A stretch of DNA of 64,000 nucleotides, taken from Heterohyrax brucei. Lineage: Eukaryota; Chordata; Mammalia; Hyracoidea; Procaviidae. This document shows positions 10,085 through 21,986 of this stretch, piece after piece. The position numbers and the translations under genes were made by a program. Location: positions 62,998,201-63,062,200 of the forward strand of contig CM053140.1 of the NCBI GenBank assembly GCA_028571685.1, read 5' to 3'. The notes under the pieces are model-generated. The model did no database searches. It was not told the DNA's origin and saw only the letters and a program-made list of their open reading frames with translations. Within the stretch, counting starts at the first letter, position 1, and the number at the start of each line of letters is the position of its first letter.

Positions 10085-10195
10085 AGCTAACAGTGTAGCT
10101 TTGGAGTTGCTGCCTGGATTAAGGCCCTTACCTGTAAAATGGGAAGAATAGTATACTTACTGTGAGCATTAAATGAGATATTGCATATTGCTACT
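10085..10195 (+). repeat. MIR fragment
   Basis: 'gcccttacctgtaaaatgggaagaatagta...gtgagcattaaatgagata' matches the MIR core. Confidence 0.55.
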
Positions 10196-10199
10196 ATTA

Positions 10200-10790
10200 T
10201 TATTTCCTCTCCAGCCCTTTCATTCCTTAGGCAGTTGACCCATTTGCCACATCATTCTTGAAACTCCCTACCCTTGGCCTACATGTCACAGTGGTCTCCT
10301 GATTCTTCTTGTAGTTCTGTGTCTGTAACACTGGCTTCTCTTCCCCACCCTGCTGCACAGACATGGGTAGTCCTCCAGGTTCTCATCTCCACCTGTGCTC
10401 CCAACAGGCCCCTTCATCCCTGCTGACAGCCCAGTGTCTATTTGCAGATGTCACCTAAAGTCGGATCTCTCCTTAAACTCCAAGTCAGCATTTCCAGTGG
10501 CCCCCCAGCCAGCTCTTCCTGATTTCTCACTTGCCTGAAATGCAGCTTACTTAGAACTGAAAGCATTGCTTTTCCTCTAAACCAGCTATTTCTCTTGATT
10601 TTCCAATTTCTGTTTGTGACACCACTAAACACCTAGGCTTGAAAAATCACGGGGATCTTTTTATATCGCCTACCTTCCGCCGCCAATCAGCCATCAAAGC
10701 CTGTAAATTTATTTCCCATTCCCGTCTTCTGCATCCACCCTTTTGTTTTCATTCCTGCTGTCTTCTTCACCGTAGTCTGGTCAGGGGCCA
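10200..10790 (+). mobile_element. Old L2-like fragment
   Basis: Parts follow L2: 'cacagtggtctcctgattcttc', 'ccaatcagccatcaaagcctg', 'ttctgcatccacccttttgttttcattcctgctg'. Heavily diverged. Confidence 0.4.
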
Positions 10791-10867
10791 GACTGACAGT
10801 TGAGATGGAATAACTCTTCACTTGAGGTGGCATGGTTCTCCTTCTCTCAGTAAAAAAATTCAATTTT

Positions 10868-11640
10868 CTTTTCTTTTTTATTGTACTTTAGATGGAGATT
10901 TACAGAATAAACTAGTTTCTCATTAAAGAGTTAGTACACGTAATGTTTTATGACATTGGTTAACAACCCCACAACGTGTCAACACTCTCCCTTCTCCACC
11001 TTGGGTTCCTGGATAGTATCAACTTCTCTGTCCCCTCCTGCCTTCTAGTCCTTGTCCCTGGGCTGGTGTATCCCTTTAGTGTCATTTCGTTTTACAGGCT
11101 GACTAATCTTTAGCTGAAGAGTAAATCTTGGAAATGACTCCATTGCTGAGCTAAAAGGATGTCTGAGGCCATATTCTCAGAGTTTTTCCAGTAAGTCTGG
11201 TCTTTTTTTGTGAGAGAGAATTTTGTTCTGTGTTTTCCTCCAGCTCTGTTCTGGACCCTCTGTTGTGATCCCTGTTGGAGCAGTTGTTGGTGATAGCTGG
11301 GCACCATCTAGTTGTGCTGGACTCAGTCTGGTGGAGGCCATGGGAGATGTGGTCCATTAGTCATTTGGACTTTGCTTGTACCTTTAGTTTTCTTCCTTCT
11401 CCGTTATTTCTGAAGGGGTGAGACCACTGGAGTATCTTAGATGGCCGCTCACAGGGTTTTAAAATCTCCGATGCTCCCTTCTGAAGGAGAATGTGGAACA
11501 TAAACTATGTTATGCCAGTTTATAAACTATGTTAACCACTCTGCCCACCAGTTAGGTTCCTCGGGGAGTCTGGATGTGTCTAACAAGCTCCTGTGACCTT
11601 GCCTTGTGCAAGTTATGCTGGCTTCTCCAGTATTATGTCA
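10868..11640 (-). mobile_element. 5'-truncated L1, 3' UTR
   Basis: Elephant-type L1 3' UTR in reverse: 'ttattgtactttagatggagatttacagaataaactagtttctcatta' through 'gccgctcacagggttttaaaatctccgatgctcc' to 'tgaccttgccttgtgcaagttatgctgg'. Contains no L1 ORF2 sequence. Confidence 0.8.
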
Positions 11641-12039
11641 ACATTTTGAATTTTCATGATGAAATTAACAGTTGCCTGCACATGCAGTATAATCAGCCTT
11701 GTTTTAAGACACAGGATGTTCTAAGAGCATCAAGACATTTCAGTTCTGAAGTTGCTACAGCCTAAATCCAGCTAGATGTGAGACTGATAACTAATATTTC
11801 AGCCCCTTGTTTGACAAACTTAAAGCTTTTGCTTCTGGATATACTCATATGATTCATAAGTCAAAAATAAAAGTATACCTTGACAAGTCCCTGTTTGTCT
11901 CCTGTTTCTCAGATCTCTCCCAGCCCCCACTGGCAGCTAGTGTGCTTGTCTCCTGTTCAGCCTTTTAGAGTTTCTGCTTACTTTTTTCCCTCGTTTTATA
12001 TTTTCTATTCTATCATTTGCTTTATTTTCTACTTAATTA
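11641..12039. other. Unassigned sequence
   Basis: No exon or repeat recognised. Confidence 0.35.
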
Positions 12040-13287
12040 TGTTTCAGGGTCATCTTTCCATGTCAGTACATAGAATATTTTCTCACTCTTGTTTACAGCT
12101 GTTAATATTCTTTTATATGGATGTAGTATAATTTTTTTAAAACTGTTCTTCTATTGAAGGACTTTTTTTCTAATCTTTTGTGATCACAAATGGTGTTGCA
12201 TTGATAACCATGTCCACAGGTGATTGCAGTTGTGCAAGAATACCTGTAGGGTGAGTCCTGGAAGTGAAATCAGAGATTATACACTTCTGTAATTTTTGAA
12301 AAATATTATCAAATTACCCTCCTTAGGGTCATACTAGCTTATTTTCCTACCAGCAATGATTGAAAGTACCTATTTTCTCTAAGCTTTATCAATATTATCA
12401 AAGTTTTGAATTTTTGCCAATTTAAAGGGTTTTAATTTGCATTTTTATGAGCAGGTTTGAGCATCTTTCCATATGACTAAAGGATATTTGTGTTTTTTCT
12501 GTGAACTGACTTTTGCCCTGTTTACTGTTCAGTGGTTATTTTTCTTACGAATTTCATAGAAGATTGTTATATATTGTAGAGATGGCCTTCTTCTCTGATA
12601 GAAGTTTTTGCAATTTTGTCATCTGTTGCTTGCCTTTTCTTGTGGTACTTTTTGCCATGCAGAAGTTTTATTTTATGTAATCAAAGGTATCCATCGTTTT
12701 ATTTTAGGGCTTCTGAATTTTGAAGAGACTTAAGTTTATAAAGGAATTCACCTATAGATAGATAGATAGATAGTTTTGGAACTTTTAGGATTTTGTTTTT
12801 TACAATTAAAACTTTAATCCATGTGGAGTTTATCTTGTATGATGGGAAGTATAAATCTACCTTAATTTTTTTTTTCCAAGAAGGCTGACAGTTATCCCAA
12901 CACTAGCAATTAAATAGCTATCTTTTCACAATTTGTTTATAGTATATTAAATTCTCACATATATTTGGGTGTTGTCTTAGCTGTATAGTACTGCTGTAAC
13001 ACAAATGCCACAGTGGATAGCTTTAAGAAACAGGAATTTATTTTCTCACAGTTCAGGAGGCTAGAAGTCCAAATTCAGGGTGTCAGCTCTAGGAGAGGCT
13101 GTCTCTTCCTGTTGGCTCTGGAGGAGAGTCCTTGTCTCTTTTGACTTTCTGCTCCTGGGCAGTCTTCTGTGACTTGGGTTCTCTCTTCCTCCTCTGTTGG
13201 CTTAAGTGCTTGCTTAATCTGTTTTACATTTCAAAAGACATTGTTTCAACACTGTTGCTGTCCCAAATGGGATTATAACCACAGGTT

Positions 13288-13455
13288 AAAAAAAACAACA
13301 AACTAAATTTCTTTTTGTCTACTTGGATGCAAAGTGACCATATAGGACAGACTAGAAATGTCTAATAGGGTTTCCAAGGAGTCCCTGGTGGATCTGAACT
13401 GTTGACCTTTTGGTTAGTAGCCATGCTCTTGTAACACAGTGCCACCAAGGCTTCA
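13288..13455 (-). repeat. Afrotherian SINE inside LTR
   Basis: 'aaagtgaccatataggacagactag ... ggtttccaaggagtccctggtggatctgaactgttgaccttttggttag'. Confidence 0.75.
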
Positions 13456-13460
13456 ATTTA

Positions 13461-13507
13461 CAGCACATAGGGTTGCCATGAGTCCGATGCAACTCAATGA
13501 CACTTGG
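13461..13507 (+). repeat. SINE 3' fragment
   Basis: 'cacatagggttgccatgagtccgatgcaactcaatgacactt' is the plus-strand SINE/RTE tail. Confidence 0.55.
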
Positions 13508-15222
13508 CATATGTATTGGGGGGCGGGGCTGGTTAGGGGAGGACACACAATTCAATCCATAACAGATGTGTTTCTGGATATTTGAATATAGTGTGTGTGT
13601 GTCTTTGTCTTTGTTACCATCATCACAGTTTTAATGACTGAGGAGGTGTAATTATCTGTTGGTGCTAATTCCTCTATTCTTTTTCAGAGTTTAACTGCCT
13701 ATTCTTGTCTATTTTTCCATAAAATCTTAGGATCAGCTTGTAGTGATCTTAAAATAACCTGCTAATATTTTGGTTATGAGGCTGGCTGGCTATGTTTATT
13801 TATAAATTGACTTGGGAAGAACTGATTTCCTAATACATTGAGTTTTACTACTCAAAGATTTTCTCTTTCCATGTGCTTAAGTCTTCTTTGGTGTCTGTTA
13901 GAGGCATTTTAAAGTTTTCTTTATATGAGCGTTATGTATTATTAAATTTATTCCTAGGTATTCTTATATTTTTGTTGCTCTCTTGCTTATTTTTTGACTA
14001 AATTACCATTCCACAGTTTTTATACACAAAGAAACCAGGTTTTAGAATGTTTCTGTTTGGTTCAGAGAGCATATACATGATTACAATAAGATGTTTGAAT
14101 TTGGAAAGGTTAAATAATACAAGGCATACATCTTTCCTTTTTGGTGAATACAGTATTGCAATTTAAGTCCTTGATAAAACTTGTCTTTGAAATCTCCGAA
14201 CAGTGGTTTGCTATCATCTGTTATTTTTTTTTAATTTATTTTTTGTTGTGTCTTAGGTGAAAGTTCACAGAGCAAATTAGTTTCTCATTAAGCAATCAAT
14301 AAACAAATTGTTTTGTGCCATTGGTTGCCAGCTGCATGACGTGTCAACATTCTCCTCTTCTGGACCTCGGGTTCCCCATTTCCATTTGTCCAGTTGTCTC
14401 TTCCCTTCCTGCCTTTGCTTTTGGGCTGGTGTGCCCATTTAGTCTCCTACACATGGTTGTTCTTTATTTATGGACTTGTCTAGTCTTTGGCTGAAGGGTA
14501 ACCCAAGAATGACTTCAGTACTGAGTTAAAGGATATTCTGGAGCCACACTGTTGGAGTTTCTGCATGCTTTGTCAGACCAGTAAGTTTGTCTTCTTTTGT
14601 GAGTTTGAATTTTATTCTACATTTTTCTCCCTCTCTGTCTGGGATCTATTGTGATCCCTGTCAAAGCAGTCCAGGGTGGTAGCTGGGCACTATCCAGTGG
14701 CTCTGGACCCAGTCTGGTGCAAGCTATGGTATTCATAATCCATTTGTCCTTTCTTTTGAGTGTTTGGGTTTTCTTTGTTCAGCTTTGCTCCAGATGGTGT
14801 AGGACTAGTATCTTAGATGGCCACTTACAAGTTTTTAAAACACCTGTACGCACCAGTGCAGGATGTAGAACACTGTCTTTATGAACTGTGTTATGTCAGT
14901 TGAGCCGGATACCTCCCGAGACCCCAGCCTTCAGCCCAGTAATTCAGTCCCTCAGGAACTTTGGATGTATCTTTGAAGAATCTGTGACTACTCTGGTCAA
15001 GTTGTGTTAATTTACCCAGAGTTGTATACTGTCTTCCAGTCACCAAAGTTACCACATATCTATTGTCTAGTTAGTGTTTCTCCTTTCCCTGTCTCTCTCC
15101 ATTCCTTCCCTCCTTTGTAACCATCTAAGACTGTTTTTTTGCTTTGTGTAAACCGTTTCATAAGTTTTTATAATAGTGGTCTCAAATGATATTTGCCCTT
15201 TTGTGGGCAAATATTCATTCAG

Positions 15223-15680
15223 TGTCTTAGTCATGAAGTGCTGCTGTAACAGAAATAACACAAATGGATGGTTTTAATTTTATTCTGTCACAGCCTAGTA
15301 GACTACAAATCCAAATACAGGGCATCAGCTCTGTGGGAATGCTTTTTCTCTTTTGACTCTGGAGGAAGGTCCTTGTCCTCAGTCTTACCCTGGACTGGGA
15401 GTTTCTGAGGAGCAGGGACCCCATGTACTTTTCAAAAGAGGTACTCTGTTCGTGGTGCTGACTGGTTCTTGGTGGTATGAGCTCCCCAACTCTGCTTGCT
15501 TCTTTTTCCTTTATATCCCAAGAGGCACAATACAGTCCTGCCCCGCTAACATAACTGCTGTCTGTCCTCCCTCATTAATGTGGTAGGAGCAGGGTATACA
15601 GCATACAGAAACTTCACACAATACCCGGAATCATGCATTGCTACACACATTTTTTGGCAGACACAGTTTAATCCATGACA
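15223..15680 (-). mobile_element. Solo MaLR-type LTR
   Basis: 'tgtcttagtcatgaagtgctgctgtaacag' to 'gacacagtttaatccatgaca'; flanks TTCAG/CTCAG. The L1 host reads on through the site ('attcag|catAATGCC'). Confidence 0.8.
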
Positions 15681-16357
15681 CTCAGCATAATGCCTTTCAG
15701 TTCCATCTGTGTTGGAGATGTTTTGCAAATTCATCGTTGTTTTTTACTGTTGTGTAGTATTCCATACAGTATATGTACCATAGTTTATTTATCTGTTCAT
15801 CTGTTGATTGATGCCTAGGTTGTTTGTTTTTGCAATTGTGAATAATGCTGCAAGGAACGTGGGTGTGCGTTTGTCTATTTGTGTGATGGCTTGCATTTCT
15901 GTAGGATATGTTCCGAGGATTGGGATGGTACTTTAAGGAAGTGCCGTGTTGTTTTCCAAAATGGTTGTACCATTTGCCTTCCCACCAGCAGTGCGTAAGG
16001 GTTCCAGTTTCCCCGCTGCCTCTCCAGTATTTGTTATTTTCTCTGGTTTCATCTGGTGATTGTGTATGTGAAAGTTATTGATTTCTTATATTAATGTTGT
16101 AATCTTCTCTTACTGTGAATATTCTTATTTGTAATAATTTTGCAGGTGATTGTCTTGTTTTTTCCAGGCAAACAGTCATATTATCTGCAGGTAGTAGTTT
16201 AACTCCCTGTTTTCTTGTATTTGTTGCTCTAATTTCTTCCTCTAGTCTAATTTCATAGGCTAGTATCTCTAGAACAGTGTTAAATAATACTGGCAAAGTG
16301 GGCATCCTTGTCTTGTTGCTGACTTTATTAGGAATGCTTCTATTGGGATGCTATTTT

Positions 16358-16567
16358 TTTTCCTTTTTTATTATGAATGAGTGAAAATGTACAATCTTGT
16401 ATAAATTTGCATGCCCACATATGTGCAGCTCCCACTGCTCTGCCTGCCCAGTGACAGCACACTCCTCCTCTCCATTCTTTACATGCCATATCCTCCTAAC
16501 AATCTCCTATCCCCTCTTCCTCACCCTCTCCCCCACGTCCAGCAAGAGGTCAGCAGGATGACGTTTA
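16358..16567 (-). mobile_element. 210-bp L1 3' UTR insertion
   Basis: Poly-T start and the same 3' UTR as 250-829. TSD GGATGCTATTTT at 16346-16357 and 16568-16579. Confidence 0.85.
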
Positions 16568-16629
16568 GGATGCTATTTTATTATATTACTACAAATTTTT
16601 ATTGAGAGCAGACTATATTTTAAGTATGA

Positions 16630-16920
16630 CTGTGACTCCAAATGGGCCGAGATCGAGTCAGTTCCCACCCACGATCCCATGTGTGTCTGAGTAGAACTAT
16701 GTTCTGTAGGGTTCTCAGTGACTGATTCTTCAGAATTAGATTGCCAGGCCTTTCTTTAGAGGCATCCTTACGTGCCTCGCTGTGACCTCACTCTTAGTGA
16801 CCCTACAGAACAGAGAAGAACGGCCCCATAGTGATTCCAAGGAATGGTTAGTGGATTCAAACTGCCAACCTCTTAGTTAGCAGCCAGCATGTTAACCTTT
16901 TTCACCTCCCAGGGACTCTG
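16630..16920 (-). repeat. Two nested afrotherian SINEs
   Basis: Outer variant ('ggttctcagtgactgattcttcagaattagattgccaggcc' ... 'cacctcccagggactctg') interrupted by another reverse SINE from about 16775. Flanked by AGTATGA at 16623-16629 and 16921-16927. Confidence 0.65.
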
Positions 16921-17221
16921 AGTATGATTCTGTCTGCCTTCAAAGAGTTTATGGAAAGACAGACATAAAAATTAGTGCCATACATGTTACAGTAAAGTGC
17001 ATTCATGCTACCATGGAGACACAAATTAGGCTGATAGTTGATCAGTTTTAGCCCTATGTCAAAATAGAATTCCAAAGAACAGTGTGCTCAAATCATATTA
17101 GCTTAGTTTGCCATGGAAATATTTTGAGTTAGTTATATTATGTCCTTGACTGTAGAGGCAGCATACAGGGAAAATCCTATGAAGGACTTTTGTTTATTCA
17201 GTAAGAACAGTGGTGACTATA

Positions 17222-17370
17222 GATGATTGGACAGTGCCAGCAGCTCTGTGGGAGAAGGGACCTGGCAGTCTGCTCCCGTAAACATCACTGCCTAGGAAGC
17301 CTGGTAGGGCAGTTCCGCTCTGTCCTGTGCAGTTGCTGTGAGTCAGAATCCACTTAACAGAACAGCCACT
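17222..17370 (+). repeat. Afrotherian SINE, degraded
   Basis: 'gggagaagggacctggcagtctgctcccgtaaacatcactgcctagg' and 'ttgctgtgagtcagaatccacttaacag'. Confidence 0.6.
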
Positions 17371-17596
17371 ACCACTTCTTCCTCCTTTTAAAATGGAGTT
17401 TAAAATATTTGTGTTTAGTATAATTATCATTATAGTTGGATTTAAGGTACCATCTCACTGTTTATTTTCTATTTATACCTTTCTTCTCTTCCCCTGCTTT
17501 CTTTTGAGTTGAGTGTTTTTAGCCAAGTATCCCATTTTGTCTCCATTATTAGTTTATTAGCTTTAATTCTTTACTTTGTTTTTTAGCGTTTGCTCT

Positions 17597-17760
17597 AGGA
17601 GCCCTGTTGGTGCAGTGGTCAAGAGCTGTGGCTGCTAACCCAAAGGTCAGCAGTTTGACTCTGCTAACCATTCCTTGGAAACACTATGGGGCAGTTCTAC
17701 TCTGTTCTGTAGGGTTGCTGTGAGTTTGAATTGACTCGAGGACAACAGGGTTTTGCTTTT
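17597..17760 (+). repeat. Afrotherian SINE
   Basis: 'aggagccctgttggtgcagtggtcaagagctgtggctgctaacccaaaggtcagcag' to 'ttgactcgaggacaacaggg'. Splits the L1 phrase 'gctctagg/ggttatag'. Confidence 0.85.
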
Positions 17761-17844
17761 TAGGGGTTATAGTGTGATAAGTTTTCCACTTATCACAGTT
17801 TCCCTTGGAATAATATTACACCATTTCATGCCTAGCAGGGCACA

Positions 17845-18033
17845 AATCTGGCCCTCTATTTTCACTTTGTAAATCAAATTGTATAGGAACACAGCCATTC
17901 ATTCATCTACATATTGTCTATGAGTGCTTTAATCCTACGACAGCAGTGCTGAGTCTTTGTAAGAGACCATATGGCCTGTAAAGCACAAAATATTTAACTC
18001 TCTGGCTCTTTACAGAAAAAACTTGCCAACCTT
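17845..18033 (+). repeat. Eutherian-wide hAT-type MITE, copy 1
   Basis: 'ttgtataggaacacagccattcattcatctacatattgtctatgagtgc ... aaagcacaaaatatttaactctctggctctttacagaaaaaacttgcc'. A common nonautonomous DNA-transposon sequence; I am not sure of its family name. Second copy at 46053-46243. Confidence 0.6.
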
Positions 18034-18324
18034 TGATATATAGTATAAGAACCTTACAACCATATTTTTCTGTGTCCCTGTTTTTTGCCCCAATATTTTA
18101 TCTGGCCTGCCTCCATTTCTGTGACTTCAGGTACAGATATGTTGGTTCATTTGATATCTTTCCACCTACCACTGAGGCTCTGTTCATTTTTATCAGTCTT
18201 CTTTTTTTTTTTTCTTCTTCAGTTTAGAATATTTCCATTGATGTGTCTTTAAATTCATGGATGATTAGGCTGCATTTTGTAATCTGCTACTAAATCCATC
18301 TGGTGAATTTTTATTTTGTTGATT

Positions 18325-18510
18325 TAAAAAAAAATATTGTGATAAATATATTAACAAAGAGTTTGCAGTTTTAACCGTTTTTGTGTGTGCCATTCAGTGA
18401 TATTAATGACGTTCACCATGTTGTGCTCCCATCACCACTATGAAAAGTTTTACATCATCCCAAGCAGAAACCCTCTACCTTTTCAGGAATAACTCACCAT
18501 CTTAGTATTT
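18325..18510 (-). repeat. Old L1 3' fragment
   Basis: 'gacgttcaccatgttgtgctcccatcaccactatgaaaagttttacatcatcccaagcag'. Confidence 0.5.
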
Positions 18511-18519
18511 TGTAGTGCT

Positions 18520-18520
<1 letters not shown>

Positions 18521-18552
<32 letters not shown>
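18521..18552. repeat. (GT)n microsatellite
   Basis: About 14 uninterrupted GT units, likely length-polymorphic. Confidence 0.95.
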
Positions 18553-18556
<4 letters not shown>

Positions 18557-19351
18557 AGCACTGATGTTTTCTTTCTTCCTGTTACTCTCCTGTGCTGAAT
18601 TGCTTTTGTGTGTGTGATTTTTTTTCCCCATTTGTAGGTTTTGTGTTTACTGAGACTGTTTTTCTTCTTTATTTTGATGAGTAGGTTTGTTAACTTTATC
18701 TGTGGTTACGTTGACATTAACTCTTACCTTACTAGATTTGAACCTGTCTTTTATTAGTTGATATCACCTTGACTTCTTCTCCATTTGAAACTTCTTTACC
18801 TATACTGTTGGTCTATTCCCTCTTTTATTCTGATATTGTCGTTTACAAATTAACCTCTCTAGTTCCCTGTTGTAAATCTTTTAGTTTTGATTAATCCTTA
18901 AGAGGTCATTACCTAGGTTGGCGTCTAGTTGATGCAGTCTGTGTCTTAGATTCAGGCTGTCATTTGACGTTACTCTCAAACTGAAGTACTCTGTTTAATA
19001 CTTCTCGTAAGTTTGATTTGGTTTTTTACATTTTCCTTTATTTTCTGTTTATCTAGGAATTCCTCATTTCACCATCATTTCTGAGTGACAGCTTTGCAGG
19101 ATATGCTATTCTTGGTTGGCAAGTTATTTCTTTCAAGGTTTTATATATGTTGTCCCACTGCTTCTTGCTGACATGGCTTCAGAGTCATCAGAGCTTAATC
19201 TTATTATTTCTCCTTTTTGTTTGTTCTTCAGCTGCTCTCAGGATTTTTTCTTTGAGTGTGGTTTTAGCAAGTGGGATTATGATATACAGTGGGGATTTTC
19301 TTTGGGAGTCTATCCTGTATGGGATTTGTTGAACTTCTTGGATGGTCAGGA

Positions 19352-19579
19352 ACCTTAGATCCAAAGGATGTACTCTGTTCCCAGCATGCCTTCTTGCTAG
19401 TATGAGGTTCCCAACTCTCTGCTTGCTTCCCTTTCCTTTTATCTCTTATAGGATAAAAGGTGGTGCAAGCCACATCCCAGGGAAACTCCCTTTAGATTGA
19501 ATCTGGATGATGACTTTAGTTAAGGGTGTTAAAATTGTACCCTAATCCTCTTGAACATAATTCAATCTTGCACTATTAA
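19352..19579 (-). repeat. Partial MaLR-type LTR
   Basis: Interior of the reverse LTR: 'ggatgtactctgttcccagcatgcc', 'ctagtatgaggttcccaactctctgcttgcttccctttcctttt', 'cacatcccagggaaactcccttta'. Confidence 0.65.
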
Positions 19580-19590
19580 CCACAGGCAAA

Positions 19591-19755
19591 ACAAAACAAA
19601 ACCCAGTGCCATGGAGTCAATTCTGACTCATAGTGACCCTATAGGGCATAGTAGAACTGCTCCATAGTTTCCAAGGAGTGCCTGGAGGATCTGAACTGCT
19701 GACTTTTTGGTTAGCAGATGTAGCACTTAACCCACTATGCCACCAGGGTTTCCAG
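19591..19755 (-). repeat. Afrotherian SINE
   Basis: Poly-A-derived 'aaaacaaaaccc' start; TSD CCACAGGCAAA (19580-19590) and CCACAGACAAA (19756-19766). Confidence 0.85.
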
Positions 19756-19891
19756 CCACAGACAAAGAAATGGAAGAATTCAGGAAAATAATACAGGAAC
19801 AAAATGTCAAAATAAATTCACAGCTAGAAATCAAACAAAAACAGTAATTAAAAATCTAAAAGGTAAACAACAAGATTTCAGAAGTGGACAG

Positions 19892-19940
19892 TGTCCTGGA
19901 TTGAATTATATTCCCCCCAAAATGTGTGTATCAGTTGACC
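19892..19940 (+). repeat. MaLR LTR 5' fragment
   Basis: 'gtcctggattgaattatattccccccaaaatgtgtg' is the plus-strand start of the MaLR-type LTR, truncated after ~45 bp. Confidence 0.5.
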
Positions 19941-19976
19941 CTTGTTTTGTCTCTCTTTTCTGTGATTTTATCTATT

Positions 19977-20006
19977 TCTCTCTCTCTCTCTTTTTTTTTT
20001 TTTTTT
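19977..20006. repeat. (TC)n/(T)n tract
   Basis: CT repeats running into 16 T. Confidence 0.9.
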
Positions 20007-20479
20007 GGTGTGCTTATTAAAGATTTGAATTTCCTGTCAGTTAGTTCCAGTGCCTTTTCTTCTGCTGGAAGGTCATCTGGTGTTTTATTTTGGACACCTA
20101 TTGGAACTATCCTGTCCTCTTTTAAACATATATTTTATATCATCTGCTGTCTGTGGGACATTTAGTAATTATTTTCTTTGTTCATTGATTGTAAATTTTA
20201 TTTTGTCCCACTTGTTTTATCTGATTATGTCTGAACAGGCTGGCTGGGTGTTCCTTGTTATCTGTTCATCTGTAGGCACAATACTTCTCACCATCTTGTC
20301 CAGTGAGTAGGGCCAGTCACTCAGCTATGATGCAGCAGGCCAGGGTTTGGGATGGCTTATTTGTGGCATGTACTGGAACCAACAGGGTAGGGTCAGGGGT
20401 CAGTGCAGTTTCAGCAGGCTGTGTCTGTGCTGCCTGGGGGTGTCTGTTTAGCTTGTGGTGTAGATAGGCAGAAGGGAGG

Positions 20480-21975
20480 TTGCAATGTGTGTGTAGCTAA
20501 GTGAGTGTGGGAAAGAAGAAGGGAGAAACAGGAGCCCCAAAAAGTGCCAAGAGAGCCTTACATTGCAAACTTGGGGAGGCCATGTGCTAGTGTCCTTGCC
20601 AGATCAAGGAGGGACAGATACAGCACACACACAGCCAGGCAGGTGGGAGAAAGGGAAAGAAAGAAGGAAGAGAAAGACAAGAAACTGAAAGGAAAGAAAG
20701 AAAGGAGAAAGGCACAAGTGGCTGTGTGGTCAAGAGAAAGGAATGGAAGGAATGTAGAGGGGTAAGAGACCAAGTAAAACCACAAAGTGGAAGAAATAAA
20801 ATAAAAATGATGCTGCATGGCTAGGAGAAAGGAACAGAAAGGAGGTACAGCAAGATAAGGAACTGAGGGGAAAAAAGAAGAAAGAAAAATGCTCAAGGTT
20901 GTCCACTGGAAGCAGGTCCCTGACTGGCAGCACAGCAGAGCCTGTCTAGAAGGAGTAGAGAAGGTATCTGGTGCAGAATGTTCAGGAGAACGGTAAGGAA
21001 AGGAGGTAGACAGATATAAGAAACTAAGAAAAAAAGAAGACAGAAAGGGAAAATGCTCCCACGGGAGCATACCTGAAGTGGGTCCCCAGCTGAGTGGCAC
21101 TGCACAGACTGTCAAAAAGGAGCAGAGATGCCATACAGCTCTGCTCAAGTGTTCAGGAGAAGTGGAAGGAAGGAAGGAAGGTAGAGAGAGACAAGAAACC
21201 AATAAAAAGAAGAAGAAATGTCCCAAGGGAGTCCACTGGAAGACCACCAAGAAGGAGGGGAGGTGGAACATGTTGCCAGAGGCTCAGGAGAAGGTAAGGA
21301 AAGAAGGTAGACGAAGACAAGAGACAAGACATCAGGAAAAGGAAAGGAGGAAAGAAAAGACTCTCCAAGGGAGCCCACTGTCTGATGGCAGTGACCAGAG
21401 AACTGGCTCCCTGGCTCCCCAGCACTCCACAGCCCATCTAGAAGGACCAGAGATGCCACATGGTGTCAGGTGTTCCAGAGACCAGATATCAGAGGCAAGA
21501 CATCAAGAACAGAAAAAATCCCCAGGGAATCCCACTGGTTTAGCAGTGTGGACTAGGGAAGTGCCTCCTAAGCCAGTAGGCACTGTATAGCTCTCTAGAA
21601 GGGGCTGAGATGGCACACCATGCCAGGTATTCAGAGACAGGAAAAGATGTAGCAGAACGGAGAAGTGACTCCCAAACTGAGGCACAGCCCATCTAGAAAG
21701 TGCGTGGATGGCACACAGCATCCGGTATTCAAGAGACAAGGAGAATAGATAGAGAAGAGAAACAGAAGTAAACACAAAAAAGGAAAAAAAAAAACCAGAA
21801 AAAAAAGAAAACAGTGCCCCGTAGGCATTCCACCGGTGTTGTGGTAGATTGGGTCAAGAGTTCTCCAGCCGAGCGTGCTTCACAGCCACTGAGAAGCAGA
21901 GATTGCACGCAGCCAGGTGTTCAAGAAAAAGGAAGAGAGAGAGGGAAGAAATCAAAAAAGCAAGTGCTTCAAAAA
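20480..21975 (-). repeat. GA-rich tandem array, possible L1 5' UTR monomers
   Basis: Diverged units of roughly 95-195 bp, each with a GC-richer part ('cagcccatctagaagg', 'agagatgccacat', 'gtgttcaggaga') followed by an A/G-only part ('aaggaaggtagacagagacaagaaacc...aaaaagaaag'). 'gttcaggaga'-like phrases recur at about 20979, 21150, 21280, 21466, 21630, 21725 and 21918. Read on the minus strand, the array is followed by A-rich sequence (20290-19940) that resembles the region before L1 ORF1. It creates long spurious open frames, including 237 codons at 20558-21271. L1 5' UTR identity is inference. Confidence 0.55.
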
Positions 21976-21986
21976 ATTGGCCCTGA

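Larger units (their letters stand above)
12973..13564 (-). mobile_element. Solo MaLR-type LTR with SINE inside
   Basis: 'tgtcttagctgtatagtactgctgtaacac' to 'cacaattcaatccataaca', TG...CA ends, flanks GGTGT (12968-12972) and GATGT (13565-13569), one mismatch. Carries SINE sequence at 13288-13507. Confidence 0.8.
12040..14030 (-). mobile_element. Old L1 ORF2/3' region
   Basis: Reverse of old L1 sequence: 'gggtcatctttccatgtcagtacatagaatat', 'ttaatttgcatttttatgagcaggtttgagcatctttccatatg', 'ttttgccatgcagaagtttta', 'gaattcacctatag', then after the inserted LTR 'cacagttttaatgactgaggagg'. Includes a (GATA) run near 12757-12775. Confidence 0.65.
14224..16590 (-). mobile_element. L1 3' UTR plus ORF2 C-terminus, with two insertions
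   Basis: Reverse L1: 3' UTR from 'gtgtcttaggtgaaagttcacagagcaaattagtttctcatta', into ORF2 C-terminal sequence after 15685 ('tgttgtgtagtattcca', 'caattgtgaataatgctgcaaggaac'). Interrupted by a solo LTR (15223-15680) and a second L1 (16358-16567). Confidence 0.8.
17400..20300 (-). mobile_element. Old L1 5'/ORF1 fragments, patchwork
   Basis: Several pieces match reverse old-L1 5' sequence: 'tttagcgtttgctctagg|ggttatagtgtgataag', 'gaggctctgttcatttttatcag', 'gggatttgttgaacttcttggatgg'. A short plus-strand ORF1-like piece lies at 19756-19890. Order is not colinear with one element, so more than one insertion or a rearrangement is likely. Confidence 0.5.

Noticed and set aside
18521..18552. Repeat runs as a CRISPR array
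   Set aside because: Simple dinucleotide microsatellite in a mammalian genome; no spacers.
20558..21271. 237-codon minus-strand open frame
   Set aside because: Low-complexity Ser/Phe/Leu-rich translation of a purine-rich tandem array; overlaps other equally long frames and has no domain or splice evidence.
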